Shown here: one piece after another, positions 19,430 through 27,095 of the stretch
Layout: the number at the start of each line of letters is the position of its first letter
Numbering within the stretch: the stretch's first letter is position 1
Assembly (NCBI GenBank): GCA_020849615.1
Contig: JADLFW010000045.1
Coordinates: 1 to 62,067, forward strand
Reading direction: 5' to 3'
Source of the DNA: Phycisphaerales bacterium
Lineage (GTDB): Bacteria; Planctomycetota; Phycisphaerae; Phycisphaerales; UBA1924
DNA length: 62,067 nt
Position numbers and translations under genes: made by a program
Notes under the pieces: model-generated
What the model was told of the DNA's origin: nothing
What the model saw: only the letters and a program-made list of their open reading frames with translations
The model's database searches: none

Positions 19430-19758
19430 GGACCGCTTCCGGTATGTTCCGCTATCACCCGTCCGGGGCGCTCGCCGCGGGCCGGGGGAGTTATCGGCCC
19501 GCGATGCATCTACTGGCCGCGCTCATGCGCGCGGATCGGCGCGTCGAAGAATGGAAGCCTCTCGTGGGGACGGGAGGTTGCCGCCGTGCGTTTCCGGACG
19601 GGCCGAGGGCCCGCGGTTCCCAGATCAAGCTCGCCGTTCTCCCCGGCCCTTCCGGCGGATGAGGAGTTCCTCAGCCTGGCTTCATCGGCTTGTGCGCTCC
19701 CGGCGTATGGGTTCGGCCGGCCCGCCCGCGCGGCGGCACCTCAAAAGGAGCGCCGCTG

Positions 19759-20724
19759 TTGAAGGTCAGTCTCCCCAAGGTGCTGGTCACCAGCGTGGTG
19801 CGTTCGACCAAGAAGGGCGAGAGCCACGGGGGCGTCTACATCGTCGATCTGGAGGCGGGCCGCAGCGAGCAGGTGCTCGACTGGAACAACGCGAACATCT
19901 GCTGGGAGGGCCGGGGCGGCGACCGCGGTCTGCGCGGCATCGTCTTCCACGGCGATGACATCTACATCGCCGCCAGCGATGAGCTGTTCGTGCTCGACCG
20001 CGGGTTGAAGGTGAAGCGGTCCTTCCCCAACCGCTACCTCCGAGAGTGCCACGAGATCTTCCTGAGCGATGGCCGCATCTACCTCACATCGACCCAGTAC
20101 GACAGCATCTTGGAGTTCGACATCGCCTCGGGCCGCTACACCCGCGGGCACGTCATCGAGTGGATCGGTCGGATCGTCAAGGGCCCGGATGGCCACCCCC
20201 GCAAGGCCAAGGCCGTCGCCTACCGCATCTTCGACCCCGAGTCCTCGGTCGGGCCGATCCAGGAGGACACCACGCACCTCAACAGCGTGTGGGTCGAAGG
20301 GCGAACGATGTACGTCTGCGGCGTCGACCTCGAACGGGTGTTGGCGATCGAAGGCCCGGTCATGCGGCCGTACGGCGTCGTGCCGTTCTGGACGCATAAT
20401 GCCCGGCCGTTCCGCGGCGGCCTGCTGTACAACAGCACCGAGAAGGACATGGTGTGCTGGACCGACCTGGAGGGGAAGGTCCTCCGGCAGTGGCCCGTCG
20501 TCCGCCAGCCCGAGGACAAGCTCGAGCACGGGGACATCCCCAAGGATTACGCGCGGGCCTCGTTCGCGCGCGGGCTGTGCACAACGGGGGATCTCGTGAT
20601 CGTGGGCTCTTCGCCCTCGACGGTCACGGCGTACCGGCTCGACAGCGACGAGATCGTCGCCTCGGTCAACCTCTCGATGGATGTCCGCAACTGCGTGCAC
20701 GGCCTCTCGCTCTGGCCGTGGTGA
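19759..20724 (+). CDS. Beta-propeller-like protein, function unknown
   Basis: 321 residues from a TTG at 19759, chosen because AAGGAG lies 8 bp upstream (19745-19750); codons upstream to an ATG at 19690 lack conserved character. No signal peptide or membrane segment is evident, so it is probably cytoplasmic. The sequence is a run of short beta strands with recurring blade-like phrases: GVYIVDLEAGRSEQVLDW, GIVFHGDDIYIAASDELFVL, YDSILEFDIASGRY, NSVWVEGRTMYVCGVDLERV and NSTEKDMVCWTDLEGKVLRQ. This suggests a WD/YVTN-type propeller. I recognise no catalytic residues and no specific family. Convergent with the flavin reductase across a hairpin-rich 129-bp gap. Confidence 0.75.
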   Translation: MKVSLPKVLVTSVVRSTKKGESHGGVYIVDLEAGRSEQVLDWNNANICWEGRGGDRGLRGIVFHGDDIYIAASDELFVLDRGLKVKRSFPNRYLRECHEIFLSDGRIYLTSTQYDSILEFDIASGRYTRGHVIEWIGRIVKGPDGHPRKAKAVAYRIFDPESSVGPIQEDTTHLNSVWVEGRTMYVCGVDLERVLAIEGPVMRPYGVVPFWTHNARPFRGGLLYNSTEKDMVCWTDLEGKVLRQWPVVRQPEDKLEHGDIPKDYARASFARGLCTTGDLVIVGSSPSTVTAYRLDSDEIVASVNLSMDVRNCVHGLSLWPW

Positions 20725-20734
20725 CGCCCGCCCA

Positions 20735-20861
20735 GGTTCTATTTGACGGATGCCTTTAGGTGGCCCGGCTCTCCGAGCCGGGCCTGGGAACACCGATGGA
20801 AGTGCACGGTTCGGAGAACCGTGCCACCCCGGAATCGATCCGTCAAACACGACCTAGAACC
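20735..20861. terminator. Nested inverted repeats between convergent genes (bidirectional terminator-like)
   Basis: The outer arms GGTTCTA plus TTTGACGGAT (20735-20751) are matched by ATCCGTCAAA (20838-20847) and TAGAACC (20855-20861), with a 7-nt interruption on the right. Inside are two hairpins: GGCCCGGCT-CTCCG-AGCCGGGCC (20762-20784) and GCACGGTT-CGGAG-AACCGTGC (20804-20824). They look like inverted copies of one palindrome family. The right outer arm includes the stop codon of the flavin reductase gene. No U-run follows, so intrinsic termination is uncertain. Confidence 0.6.
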
Positions 20862-21516
20862 ACTCGGGGAGCGCCGTGTCCAGCGCGGGCCCGCCCATCG
20901 GGATCTCGAAGCGCTGGCGGGTGGTGCAGTAGCCCAGCCCGCCCATGCGTCCGATCGCGGCGAGCTTCGCGGGGTCTGTGTGCAGGCGCTCGTTGAGCAG
21001 GTCATCACGGGCGTAAATGTGCACCACCTGGCCGAGCACGATGTTCCCGCCCGCGGGCGCCCCCGGGTTGGTGCGGATGACCTGGAGCGTCGTGCACTCG
21101 AACGCGACCGGCGATTCCAGCACCCGCGGCGGGCGGACCCGGGCGCTGGGAGCGGGGGTCAGCCCGGAGAACTCGAACTCGGACTGGCCGTACGGCAGCG
21201 GCGCGGCCGCGCCGACAACGCGGCGGATGTAGGGCTCGGAGGCGATATTGACGACGAACTCGCCCGTGCCGCCTTCCGAGACCGGCTTGGCGTTCCGCAG
21301 CGTGTCCTTCTCGCCGCCATCGGCGTTGTTGGCCGGGCAGAACAGCAGAGTCAGCGGGTTGGACCCGACCCCCGCGAAGAATGAGAACGGCGCGAGATTG
21401 ACCAACCCGCCATCGGGAGAAACCGTCGAGACCACCGCGATCGGGCGCGGGACGATCGTTCCGATGAGCAGCTTGTATCGCTCGGGTTGTGACAGGCGCG
21501 CTGGGTCGATCTCCAT
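20854..21516 (-). CDS. Flavin reductase family protein (FMN-binding split barrel)
   Basis: 220 residues. The N-terminus reads YKLLIGTIVPRPIAVVSTVS, followed by NLAPFSFFAGV and NPLTLLFCPANNADGGEKDT. This is the typical start of the DIM6/NTAB-like flavin reductase/flavoprotein oxygenase family that binds FMN in a split barrel. The C-terminal half keeps the VLGQVVHIYARDDLL strand and a YCTTRQRFEIP end. Soluble, probably cytoplasmic. The exact electron partner is unknown and no monooxygenase gene is adjacent. Divergent from the SLBB-like gene (46 bp between starts). Confidence 0.88.
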   Translation of the reverse strand: MEIDPARLSQPERYKLLIGTIVPRPIAVVSTVSPDGGLVNLAPFSFFAGVGSNPLTLLFCPANNADGGEKDTLRNAKPVSEGGTGEFVVNIASEPYIRRVVGAAAPLPYGQSEFEFSGLTPAPSARVRPPRVLESPVAFECTTLQVIRTNPGAPAGGNIVLGQVVHIYARDDLLNERLHTDPAKLAAIGRMGGLGYCTTRQRFEIPMGGPALDTALPEWF

Positions 21517-21562
21517 GCGGCAGGTTAGGCTCGGGATGCGCGGGCCCTCCGGGCGGTGAACA

Positions 21563-21991
21563 ATGCGGGTGATGAAACGGCTGGAGCTGATTGTGGCGGT
21601 GCTGGTCGTGCTGGTCGTATTGGCGGCGGTGGGGGCGTTCCTGATGATCCCGCGGACGGGCCCGGCGGTCGCCGATCAGTCCCGGGCCGGCGTGTCCGTG
21701 GCACCGGAGATGGATCCGGCCCGGCGGCTGTGGGCGGCGGACCCGGCGCGGGCCGTGTACGTCTTCGGGGAGGCGGGCCGGCCCGGCGCCCACGAACTGC
21801 CGGAGGGGTCGGCCTGGAAGCTCAAGGACCTGCTGGCGGCGATCGGGGGCTTCACGCCCGTCGCCGAGGGCCGGGCCCGGGTGATGCGCAAGGTGGATGG
21901 CGCCATCACCGAGATCTTGAAGCTCTCCAAAGAAGAGGTGGAAAGCAGCGACCTGACCCTCCAGGCCGGGGATGTGATTTACCTGGATTGA
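21563..21991 (+). CDS. Small membrane-anchored SLBB-like protein
   Basis: 142 residues. ATG codons at 21563 and 21572 are both possible starts. An N-terminal membrane anchor (about residues 5-30, RLELIVAVLVVLVVLAAVGA) is followed by a short linker and a domain with VYVFGEAGRPGAHELPEG, LKDLLAAIGGFTPVAEGRAR and a closing LQAGDVIYLD. That order matches the soluble-ligand-binding beta-grasp (SLBB) repeat of polysaccharide export proteins: a VxGEVxxPG start and a LxxGDVIxV end. A single SLBB on an inner-membrane anchor suggests ligand or glycan sensing. A GGGCCCGGC/GCCGGGCCC hairpin (21993-22021) follows the stop. Confidence 0.7.
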   Translation: MRVMKRLELIVAVLVVLVVLAAVGAFLMIPRTGPAVADQSRAGVSVAPEMDPARRLWAADPARAVYVFGEAGRPGAHELPEGSAWKLKDLLAAIGGFTPVAEGRARVMRKVDGAITEILKLSKEEVESSDLTLQAGDVIYLD

Positions 21992-22082
21992 CGGGCCCGG
22001 CGAGGGGTCGCGGCCGGGCCCGGGCCTGCGCTGCGGACCTACCATGACGCCCTTCACTGGTTCAATTGAAAGGACATCAATC

Positions 22083-23063
22083 ATGCGTCGTGCCAAGATC
22101 AGCGTCATCGGGGCGGGCAACATCGGCGGCGAATGCGCCCGGTCGATCGCGATGAAGGAGCTGGGGGATGTCGTTCTGGTGGACATCCCGTTCAAGGACA
22201 AGCCCGAGCTGCACATGCCGCGGGGCAAGGCCCTGGACCTGGCGTGCTGCGGCCCGGTCGAGAAGTTCGACTCCAGGATCACCGGCACATTCGAGTACAA
22301 GGACATCGAGGGGTCCGATGTCGTGATCGTCACGGCGGGTGTGCCGCGCAAGCCGGGGCAGAGCCGCGATGACCTTGTGAGCATCAACGCGGGGATCGTC
22401 AAGAGCGTGGCCCAGCAGATCAAGCAGTACGCCCCCAACGCGGTCGTGATCGTCGTGAGCAACCCCCTCGACGCCATGGTCTACGTCATGTGGAAGGTCA
22501 CGGGCTTCCCGGCCAACCGCGTGATGGGCCAGGCCGGCGCGCTCGATGTGGCCCGGTACAAGACGTTCCTGGCGATGGAGCTGGGCGTGAGCGTGGAGGA
22601 CATCCAGGGCCTGCTCCTGGGCGGGCACGGGGATGACATGGTGCCGCTGCCCCGGCTCACCAGCGTCAACGGCATTCCGATCCTCGACCTGCTCCCGGCC
22701 GAGAAGGTGCAGGCGTGCGTCGACCGGGCCAAGGTCGGCGGCGGCGAGGTCGTCAAGCTCATGGGCACCAGCGCCTGGTACGCCCCCAGCGCGGGCACCA
22801 TCGAGATGGTCGAGGCGATCGTCCGCGACAAGAAGCGGGTCATCCCCTGCGCGGCGTACTGCGACAAGGAGTTCAACGTCGCCGGCATGAACGAGGGCAA
22901 GGGCCTGTTCGTTGGCGTCCCCTGCGTCGTGGGCAGCAAGGGCGTGGAGAAGATCATCACCTTCAAGATGGATGAGACCGAGCAGAAATCGATGAACGAA
23001 TCCATCAGCCATGTCAAGGACCTGATCGCCGTCACCCGCAAGCTCTTCCCCGACCTGGGCTGA
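22083..23063 (+). CDS. mdh: Malate dehydrogenase (LDH-like type)
   Basis: 326 residues from the ATG at 22083 with AAAGGA 8 bp upstream; an ATG 39 bp earlier lacks a ribosome binding site. It interconverts malate and oxaloacetate with NAD(H) in the TCA cycle. The Rossmann motif is GAGNIGG. The substrate loop VTAGVPRKPGQSRDDL carries Arg residues typical of malate rather than lactate specificity. NPLDAM, GQAGALDVARYKTFLAMELG and the catalytic GGHGDDMVPL (His182) follow. All key residues are present and the length is normal. Transcribed with the neighbouring plus-strand genes but apparently a single unit. Confidence 0.94.
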   Translation: MRRAKISVIGAGNIGGECARSIAMKELGDVVLVDIPFKDKPELHMPRGKALDLACCGPVEKFDSRITGTFEYKDIEGSDVVIVTAGVPRKPGQSRDDLVSINAGIVKSVAQQIKQYAPNAVVIVVSNPLDAMVYVMWKVTGFPANRVMGQAGALDVARYKTFLAMELGVSVEDIQGLLLGGHGDDMVPLPRLTSVNGIPILDLLPAEKVQACVDRAKVGGGEVVKLMGTSAWYAPSAGTIEMVEAIVRDKKRVIPCAAYCDKEFNVAGMNEGKGLFVGVPCVVGSKGVEKIITFKMDETEQKSMNESISHVKDLIAVTRKLFPDLG

Positions 23064-23178
23064 GCGCCGTCTATACTCCCGCCCCGGGCGATGCCGACCC
23101 CTGATGTCCCTCGTTTCGCCTGTTTCGCCCGGATGAGCGAGTGTTCCGTACGCCAAGGATCCTTCTGGAGCGAGTCCG

Positions 23179-24315
23179 ATGAATCGCAACGCGATGATCG
23201 TTTGGTTGGCCGGCGGCGTGGTCGCCCTGGCGGCGAGCCTCGGCGCGGGCCAGCCCGGCACCAACCAGCCCGCCCCCGCACCTGCAACCGCCGCCCCGGC
23301 GGCCCCCGCGCCCCCGACCTGGACCGACCCCGAGTTCGGCAAGATCGCCGCGATGGCAACCGGCTCGTGGAAGACCACCGCGCCCGTCAGCGGCTCCGAC
23401 GGCTCATCCACCAACATCGTCATCAGCGCGGCCCCGGTCCGCATCGAGGGCCTGCCCGATGTGATGTACGTCGAGGTGGCCCGGGCCGACGCCATGCAGG
23501 CGCCCTACCGCCAGACCCTCTGGCAGTTCTACCGCAACAAGGGCAAGGTGCGCATCAAGACCATCGAGTTCCGCCACCCCAAGGGCGAGATGGGCAGCCT
23601 GGTCGGCCTGTGGGCCGCACCGGAGATGTTCCCCGCGTTCACCATCGATGACCTGGTCACCACCCTCGACATCGAGCTTGAGCCCAAGGGCGCGGGCTAC
23701 GCCGGCAAAACGCCGCATCCCTACCCCACCAGCGCGGGCGGCGCCGTCGAGATGACTTCGGAGGTCACCCTCACTCCCGACAGCCTCGAGACCGTCGACC
23801 GAGGATTCGGCGCCGACGGCAAGGTGGTGTGGGGCTCCTCAGAGGGCCAGAAGTACACCTACAAGAAGTTCGATTCGGGTGTGAAGGCCCAGCGCCTCGA
23901 CGGCGGGCTCGTGGTGATCGATTTCACCCACCCCTCCGGAGAGCTCGAGGTGTCTCAGGCCGACAAGCTCACGGTGCAGTATTCCGGCTTCCTGGGCAAC
24001 GGCCTGAAGTTCGACACCTCGCGCGACAAGCCCCAGCCCTTCACCTTCACCCAGGGCACGCTCATCCCCGGCTGGAACGTCGGGCTCCTCGGCGCCACCA
24101 AGGGCACCATCCGGCGGCTCGCCATCCCCGCCACCATGGCGTACGGCGAGCGCGGGGCGGGCCGGACGATCCCGCCCAACTCCAACCTTTACTTCGAGGT
24201 CGAGATCCTCTCCATCGAGCGCCCCACCCCGCCCCCGCCCGAGCAGCCCAAGGTCGATGCCCCGGCCCCGGCGGCCGCTCCGGCAACCCCGGCGGAGCCC
24301 AAGAAGCCCGAGTGA
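23179..24315 (+). CDS. Exported CpeT/CpcT-like plus FKBP-type peptidyl-prolyl isomerase fusion
   Basis: 378 residues with a signal peptide (WLAGGVVALAASLGAGQ) and an Ala/Pro-rich linker. Residues about 50-225 look like the CpeT/CpcT phycobiliprotein-lyase fold: FGKIAAMATGSWKT, YVEVARADAMQAPYRQTLWQ, FYRNKGKVRIKTIEFR. Residues about 240-345 are an FKBP domain: VQYSGFLGNGLKFDTSRD, GTLIPGWNVGLLGATKGTIR, IPATMAYGERGAGRTIPPNS and LYFEVEIL, with most active-site aromatics kept. The tail is Pro/Ala-rich. Presumably a periplasmic folding factor; the ligand of the lipocalin-like CpeT part is unknown, as nothing here suggests phycobilins. A strong terminator follows at 24371. Confidence 0.78.
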   Translation: MNRNAMIVWLAGGVVALAASLGAGQPGTNQPAPAPATAAPAAPAPPTWTDPEFGKIAAMATGSWKTTAPVSGSDGSSTNIVISAAPVRIEGLPDVMYVEVARADAMQAPYRQTLWQFYRNKGKVRIKTIEFRHPKGEMGSLVGLWAAPEMFPAFTIDDLVTTLDIELEPKGAGYAGKTPHPYPTSAGGAVEMTSEVTLTPDSLETVDRGFGADGKVVWGSSEGQKYTYKKFDSGVKAQRLDGGLVVIDFTHPSGELEVSQADKLTVQYSGFLGNGLKFDTSRDKPQPFTFTQGTLIPGWNVGLLGATKGTIRRLAIPATMAYGERGAGRTIPPNSNLYFEVEILSIERPTPPPPEQPKVDAPAPAAAPATPAEPKKPE

Positions 24316-24370
24316 CCAGGCCGGGCCCGGGCACGGCCCCCGCCACGGATCGCATTCTCAACTGACCCCG

Positions 24371-24402
24371 CAGCCCCGCCCGACCGGCGGGGCTGTTTCT
24401 TG
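24371..24402 (+). terminator. Rho-independent terminator after the CpeT-FKBP gene
   Basis: A perfect 10-bp stem CAGCCCCGCC (24371-24380) with GGCGGGGCTG (24386-24395), a 5-nt loop, followed by TTTCTT. It separates the isomerase gene from the DnaJ-like gene starting at 24422. Confidence 0.85.
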
Positions 24403-24421
24403 CGGAGCTACAGTCGAGCCG

Positions 24422-25393
24422 ATGTCGAAGCGGAACTTCTACGAAGTGCTGGGGGTGGAGAAGTCGGCCTCGGCGGATGACATCCGCAAGGCGTACCGGA
24501 AGCTGGCCCGGCAGTACCACCCGGATGTGAACAAGGCCAAGGATGCCGCCACCAAGTTCAACGAGGTGCAGGAGGCGTACGACGTCCTGTCGGACGAGCA
24601 GAAACGCAAGGCCTACGACCGCTTGGGCGACCGCTACGCCGAGGGCGGCCGGGCCCAACCGGAGGGCGGGCCGCACTACACCTGGACCAACGTTGGCGGG
24701 CCCGGCGGCGGTGATGTCGATTTCGACATGGAAGATCTGGGCTCGATGTTCGAGACTTTGTTCGGCGGGCAGCGCTCGGGTGGCCCTTTCGCGGGACAGG
24801 CCCGGCCGCGCGGCGGCGCGAGGGCGCGGGCGGCGCCTTCCGAGGTCCACCACCAGGTTGAGATCACCTTTCACACGGCCGCGGTGGGAGGAACGGAGCG
24901 CCTGAAGCTGAGCCACAACGGCAAGGCGAGGACGGTCGAGGTGAACATCCCGCCCGGCGTGAATCCGGGCGCGCAGCTACGCATGCGGGGCGCGGGCCCG
25001 GACGGAAGCGACCTGATCCTGACCATCAAGGTCGGCGAACACCCCCTGTTCCGGCGGGGCGATGGCGCAGAATCAGGACGGGGACTCGACCTGTACCTGG
25101 ATCTTCCGCTGACCATCGCGGAGGCGACGCTGGGCACCAAGGTGAGCGTGCCGACGCTCACGGACGCCGTGGAGCTGACCATCCCGCCTGGGACTGCCAG
25201 CGGCCGGAAGCTTCGGCTGCGCGGACGGGGGATCAAGGATGGGGAGGGTCGGCACGGCGATTTGTACGCGGTGATCAAGATCGTGCCCCCCGACCCGGAG
25301 CACCTGACGAATCACGAACGCGATCTGTTGGAGCAGATTTCGGCCAAGGGACCGAAAGTGCGCGCCGGACACGGTTGGCCCGGGTCTCACTGA
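24422..25393 (+). CDS. CbpA-type DnaJ co-chaperone
   Basis: 323 residues from the ATG at 24422 (MSKRNFYEVLGVEKSAS); the in-frame extension upstream runs back through the terminator and is rejected. The J domain spans residues 4-70 with the Hsp70-activating HPD at 33-35. A Gly-rich stretch (about 75-145) follows, then the two DnaJ C-terminal beta domains (VHHQVEITFHTAAVGG, VNIPPGVNPGAQLRMRG, LPLTIAEATLGTKVSVPTL). The Cys-rich zinc finger of classical DnaJ is absent, so this is the CbpA/type II kind. It stimulates DnaK ATPase and presents unfolded clients. Confidence 0.92.
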   Translation: MSKRNFYEVLGVEKSASADDIRKAYRKLARQYHPDVNKAKDAATKFNEVQEAYDVLSDEQKRKAYDRLGDRYAEGGRAQPEGGPHYTWTNVGGPGGGDVDFDMEDLGSMFETLFGGQRSGGPFAGQARPRGGARARAAPSEVHHQVEITFHTAAVGGTERLKLSHNGKARTVEVNIPPGVNPGAQLRMRGAGPDGSDLILTIKVGEHPLFRRGDGAESGRGLDLYLDLPLTIAEATLGTKVSVPTLTDAVELTIPPGTASGRKLRLRGRGIKDGEGRHGDLYAVIKIVPPDPEHLTNHERDLLEQISAKGPKVRAGHGWPGSH

Positions 25394-25592
25394 TTTTGCG
25401 AAGCTCGGGGGGCTATCGGACCGTTCAGCCTCGATTGGTGGGTGCTTTCCGGGTGGCTGGTGGGCCTCTCGGAACGCCGTTGTGGCTTTCCCGGCGGGGG
25501 CGGGCCAGGGTTGACCCGCGGTGAAAGCGGGGAATCATTGGGCCCCGCCAAGGTCGGGCGAACTCCGGCACGGACGGCCAGGACACCCAGGC

Positions 25593-27053
25593 ATGCTGAG
25601 GCAGCGGCACCAACTCTTCGTGACATTGCTGGTCGGGGCAGATGCGTTCATCGTGGTGGTGGCGTGCTTCCTGGCCTGGTGTATCCGCCGGGACCAGGTC
25701 GAGCGCTGGACCCCGGAAAAATGGGAAACCTGGTTCAAAGAGCCGCTGGTGCTCTTCGCGGTGCCGATTGTGCTGGCATCGATGTGGGCGCTGGGGATGT
25801 ACCGGCCCCGGCGGGACCGGACCCTCTCCGGAGAGATCGGGCACGCGGTAAAGGCGGCCCTGAGCTCGGTGGCGGCCCTGGTGGTGTTCCTCTGGCTGGT
25901 GGGCAACCGGGCGATCACGGGTGATGCTCCCTACGGCACGGCCCGGCTGTTCGGCGTGGAGATGGACCCGGGCCGGCTGCAGCTGGTGTCGCTGGCGCTC
26001 ATCCTTCCGGTGATGCTGGGGCTGCACCGCTTCGGATTCCGGCTGTTCCTGAGGACGATCCGCCGGCGGGGCTGGAACCTGCGGCACGTGCTGGTGATCG
26101 GCGTCGGGCGGCTCGGACAGATCACCTGCCGGACTCTCGACCGCAACTCGTGGACCGGCATCCACGTCGCCAACTTCCTGTCCCATCACGATGCGACCAA
26201 ACGCACGACGTGCCTGGGCCGGCCCGTGCTGGGCGCGCTGGGCGACCTGGAATCCGTGATGGAGCGGATCCGGCCCGATGCGGTGTACCTGGCGATCCCG
26301 ACCTCCCGGGCCGGGGTGCTGCCGGGGCTGCTCAAGCGGCTGGAGCGGTACTCGGTGTCGGTGCGGATCGTGCCGGATGTGCACCCGCGGTACCTGCCGC
26401 AGAACATGGTGGTGAACGAGCTCGACGGGATGCCGATCCTGAGCTACCGCGAGTCGCCTCTGTACGGACTGGGCGGGATCACCAAGCGACTGCTGGACAT
26501 GCTGGGTTCGCTCTCGGGGATTCTCCTGTTCGGGCCGCTGATGCTGATGATCGTGGCGATCGTGAAGCTGTCGAGCCCTGGCCCGGTGATCTTCCGGCAG
26601 CGCCGCGTGAGCCTGGGCGGGCAGAAGTTCAACATCTACAAGTTCCGAACGATGTACTACGTGGAGGATGAGCGGTCGGAGCCGGCGGGCTGGACGCGGC
26701 GCGATGACCCGCGCATCACCCCGATCGGCCGCTGGCTGCGGCGGACGAGCCTCGATGAGCTGCCGCAGCTGTTCAACGTGCTCTTCGGCGAGATGTCGCT
26801 GGTCGGGCCACGGCCGGAGCGGCCCGAACTGATCGCCCAGTTCCGCGAGGACTGGCGCGGGTACATGCTCCGCCAGCACGCCAAGGCGGGGATCACGGGC
26901 TGGGCCCAGGTGAACGGGCTGCGCGGCGACACCAGCCTGAAGAAGCGGCTTCAGTACGACCTCTTCTACATCCGCAACTGGTCGCTGTGGTTCGACCTGA
27001 AAATCCTCTGGCTGACGCTGTTCCGCGGGTTCGTGCACCGCAACGCGCACTGA
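25593..27053 (+). CDS. Polyprenyl-phosphate sugar (glycosyl)phosphotransferase, WcaJ-like
   Basis: 486 residues from the ATG at 25593; an in-frame start at 25521 is possible but less membrane-like. It has N-terminal transmembrane helices (about residues 8-30, 50-70, 85-105, 125-150), a nucleotide-binding-like central domain (HVLVIGVGRLGQITCRTLDR), one more membrane helix (GSLSGILLFGPLMLMIVAIV) and the C-terminal bacterial sugar transferase catalytic domain: SSPGPVIFRQRRVSLGG, IYKFRTM, RRTSLDELPQLFNVLFGEMS and VGPRPERPEL. It transfers a sugar-1-phosphate from a UDP sugar to undecaprenyl phosphate to begin polysaccharide synthesis. No other glycan genes adjoin it. Confidence 0.92.
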   Translation: MLRQRHQLFVTLLVGADAFIVVVACFLAWCIRRDQVERWTPEKWETWFKEPLVLFAVPIVLASMWALGMYRPRRDRTLSGEIGHAVKAALSSVAALVVFLWLVGNRAITGDAPYGTARLFGVEMDPGRLQLVSLALILPVMLGLHRFGFRLFLRTIRRRGWNLRHVLVIGVGRLGQITCRTLDRNSWTGIHVANFLSHHDATKRTTCLGRPVLGALGDLESVMERIRPDAVYLAIPTSRAGVLPGLLKRLERYSVSVRIVPDVHPRYLPQNMVVNELDGMPILSYRESPLYGLGGITKRLLDMLGSLSGILLFGPLMLMIVAIVKLSSPGPVIFRQRRVSLGGQKFNIYKFRTMYYVEDERSEPAGWTRRDDPRITPIGRWLRRTSLDELPQLFNVLFGEMSLVGPRPERPELIAQFREDWRGYMLRQHAKAGITGWAQVNGLRGDTSLKKRLQYDLFYIRNWSLWFDLKILWLTLFRGFVHRNAH

Positions 27054-27062
27054 GCGATTTAC

Positions 27063-27080
27063 CCGCCCGTGCACGGGCGG
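27063..27080. repeat. Perfect 18-bp palindrome between two genes
   Basis: CCGCCCGTGCACGGGCGG is fully self-complementary and lies in the 42-bp gap between the sugar transferase and the Lhr-like gene. No U-run follows. It could be a weak attenuator or mRNA-stabilising hairpin, or a binding site. Confidence 0.6.
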
Positions 27081-27095
27081 CGATAGGATCGCGGG

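Larger units (their letters stand above)
18972..19758. other. 787-bp non-coding region after nrdJ
   Basis: No frame with convincing coding character on either strand. It holds short GTGAC-GGTCGG repeats just after nrdJ (about 19009-19042), the long inverted repeat unit at 19044-19309, the terminator at 19387-19429, and then about 330 bp with no recognised feature before the next gene's ribosome binding site at 19745. Confidence 0.6.
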
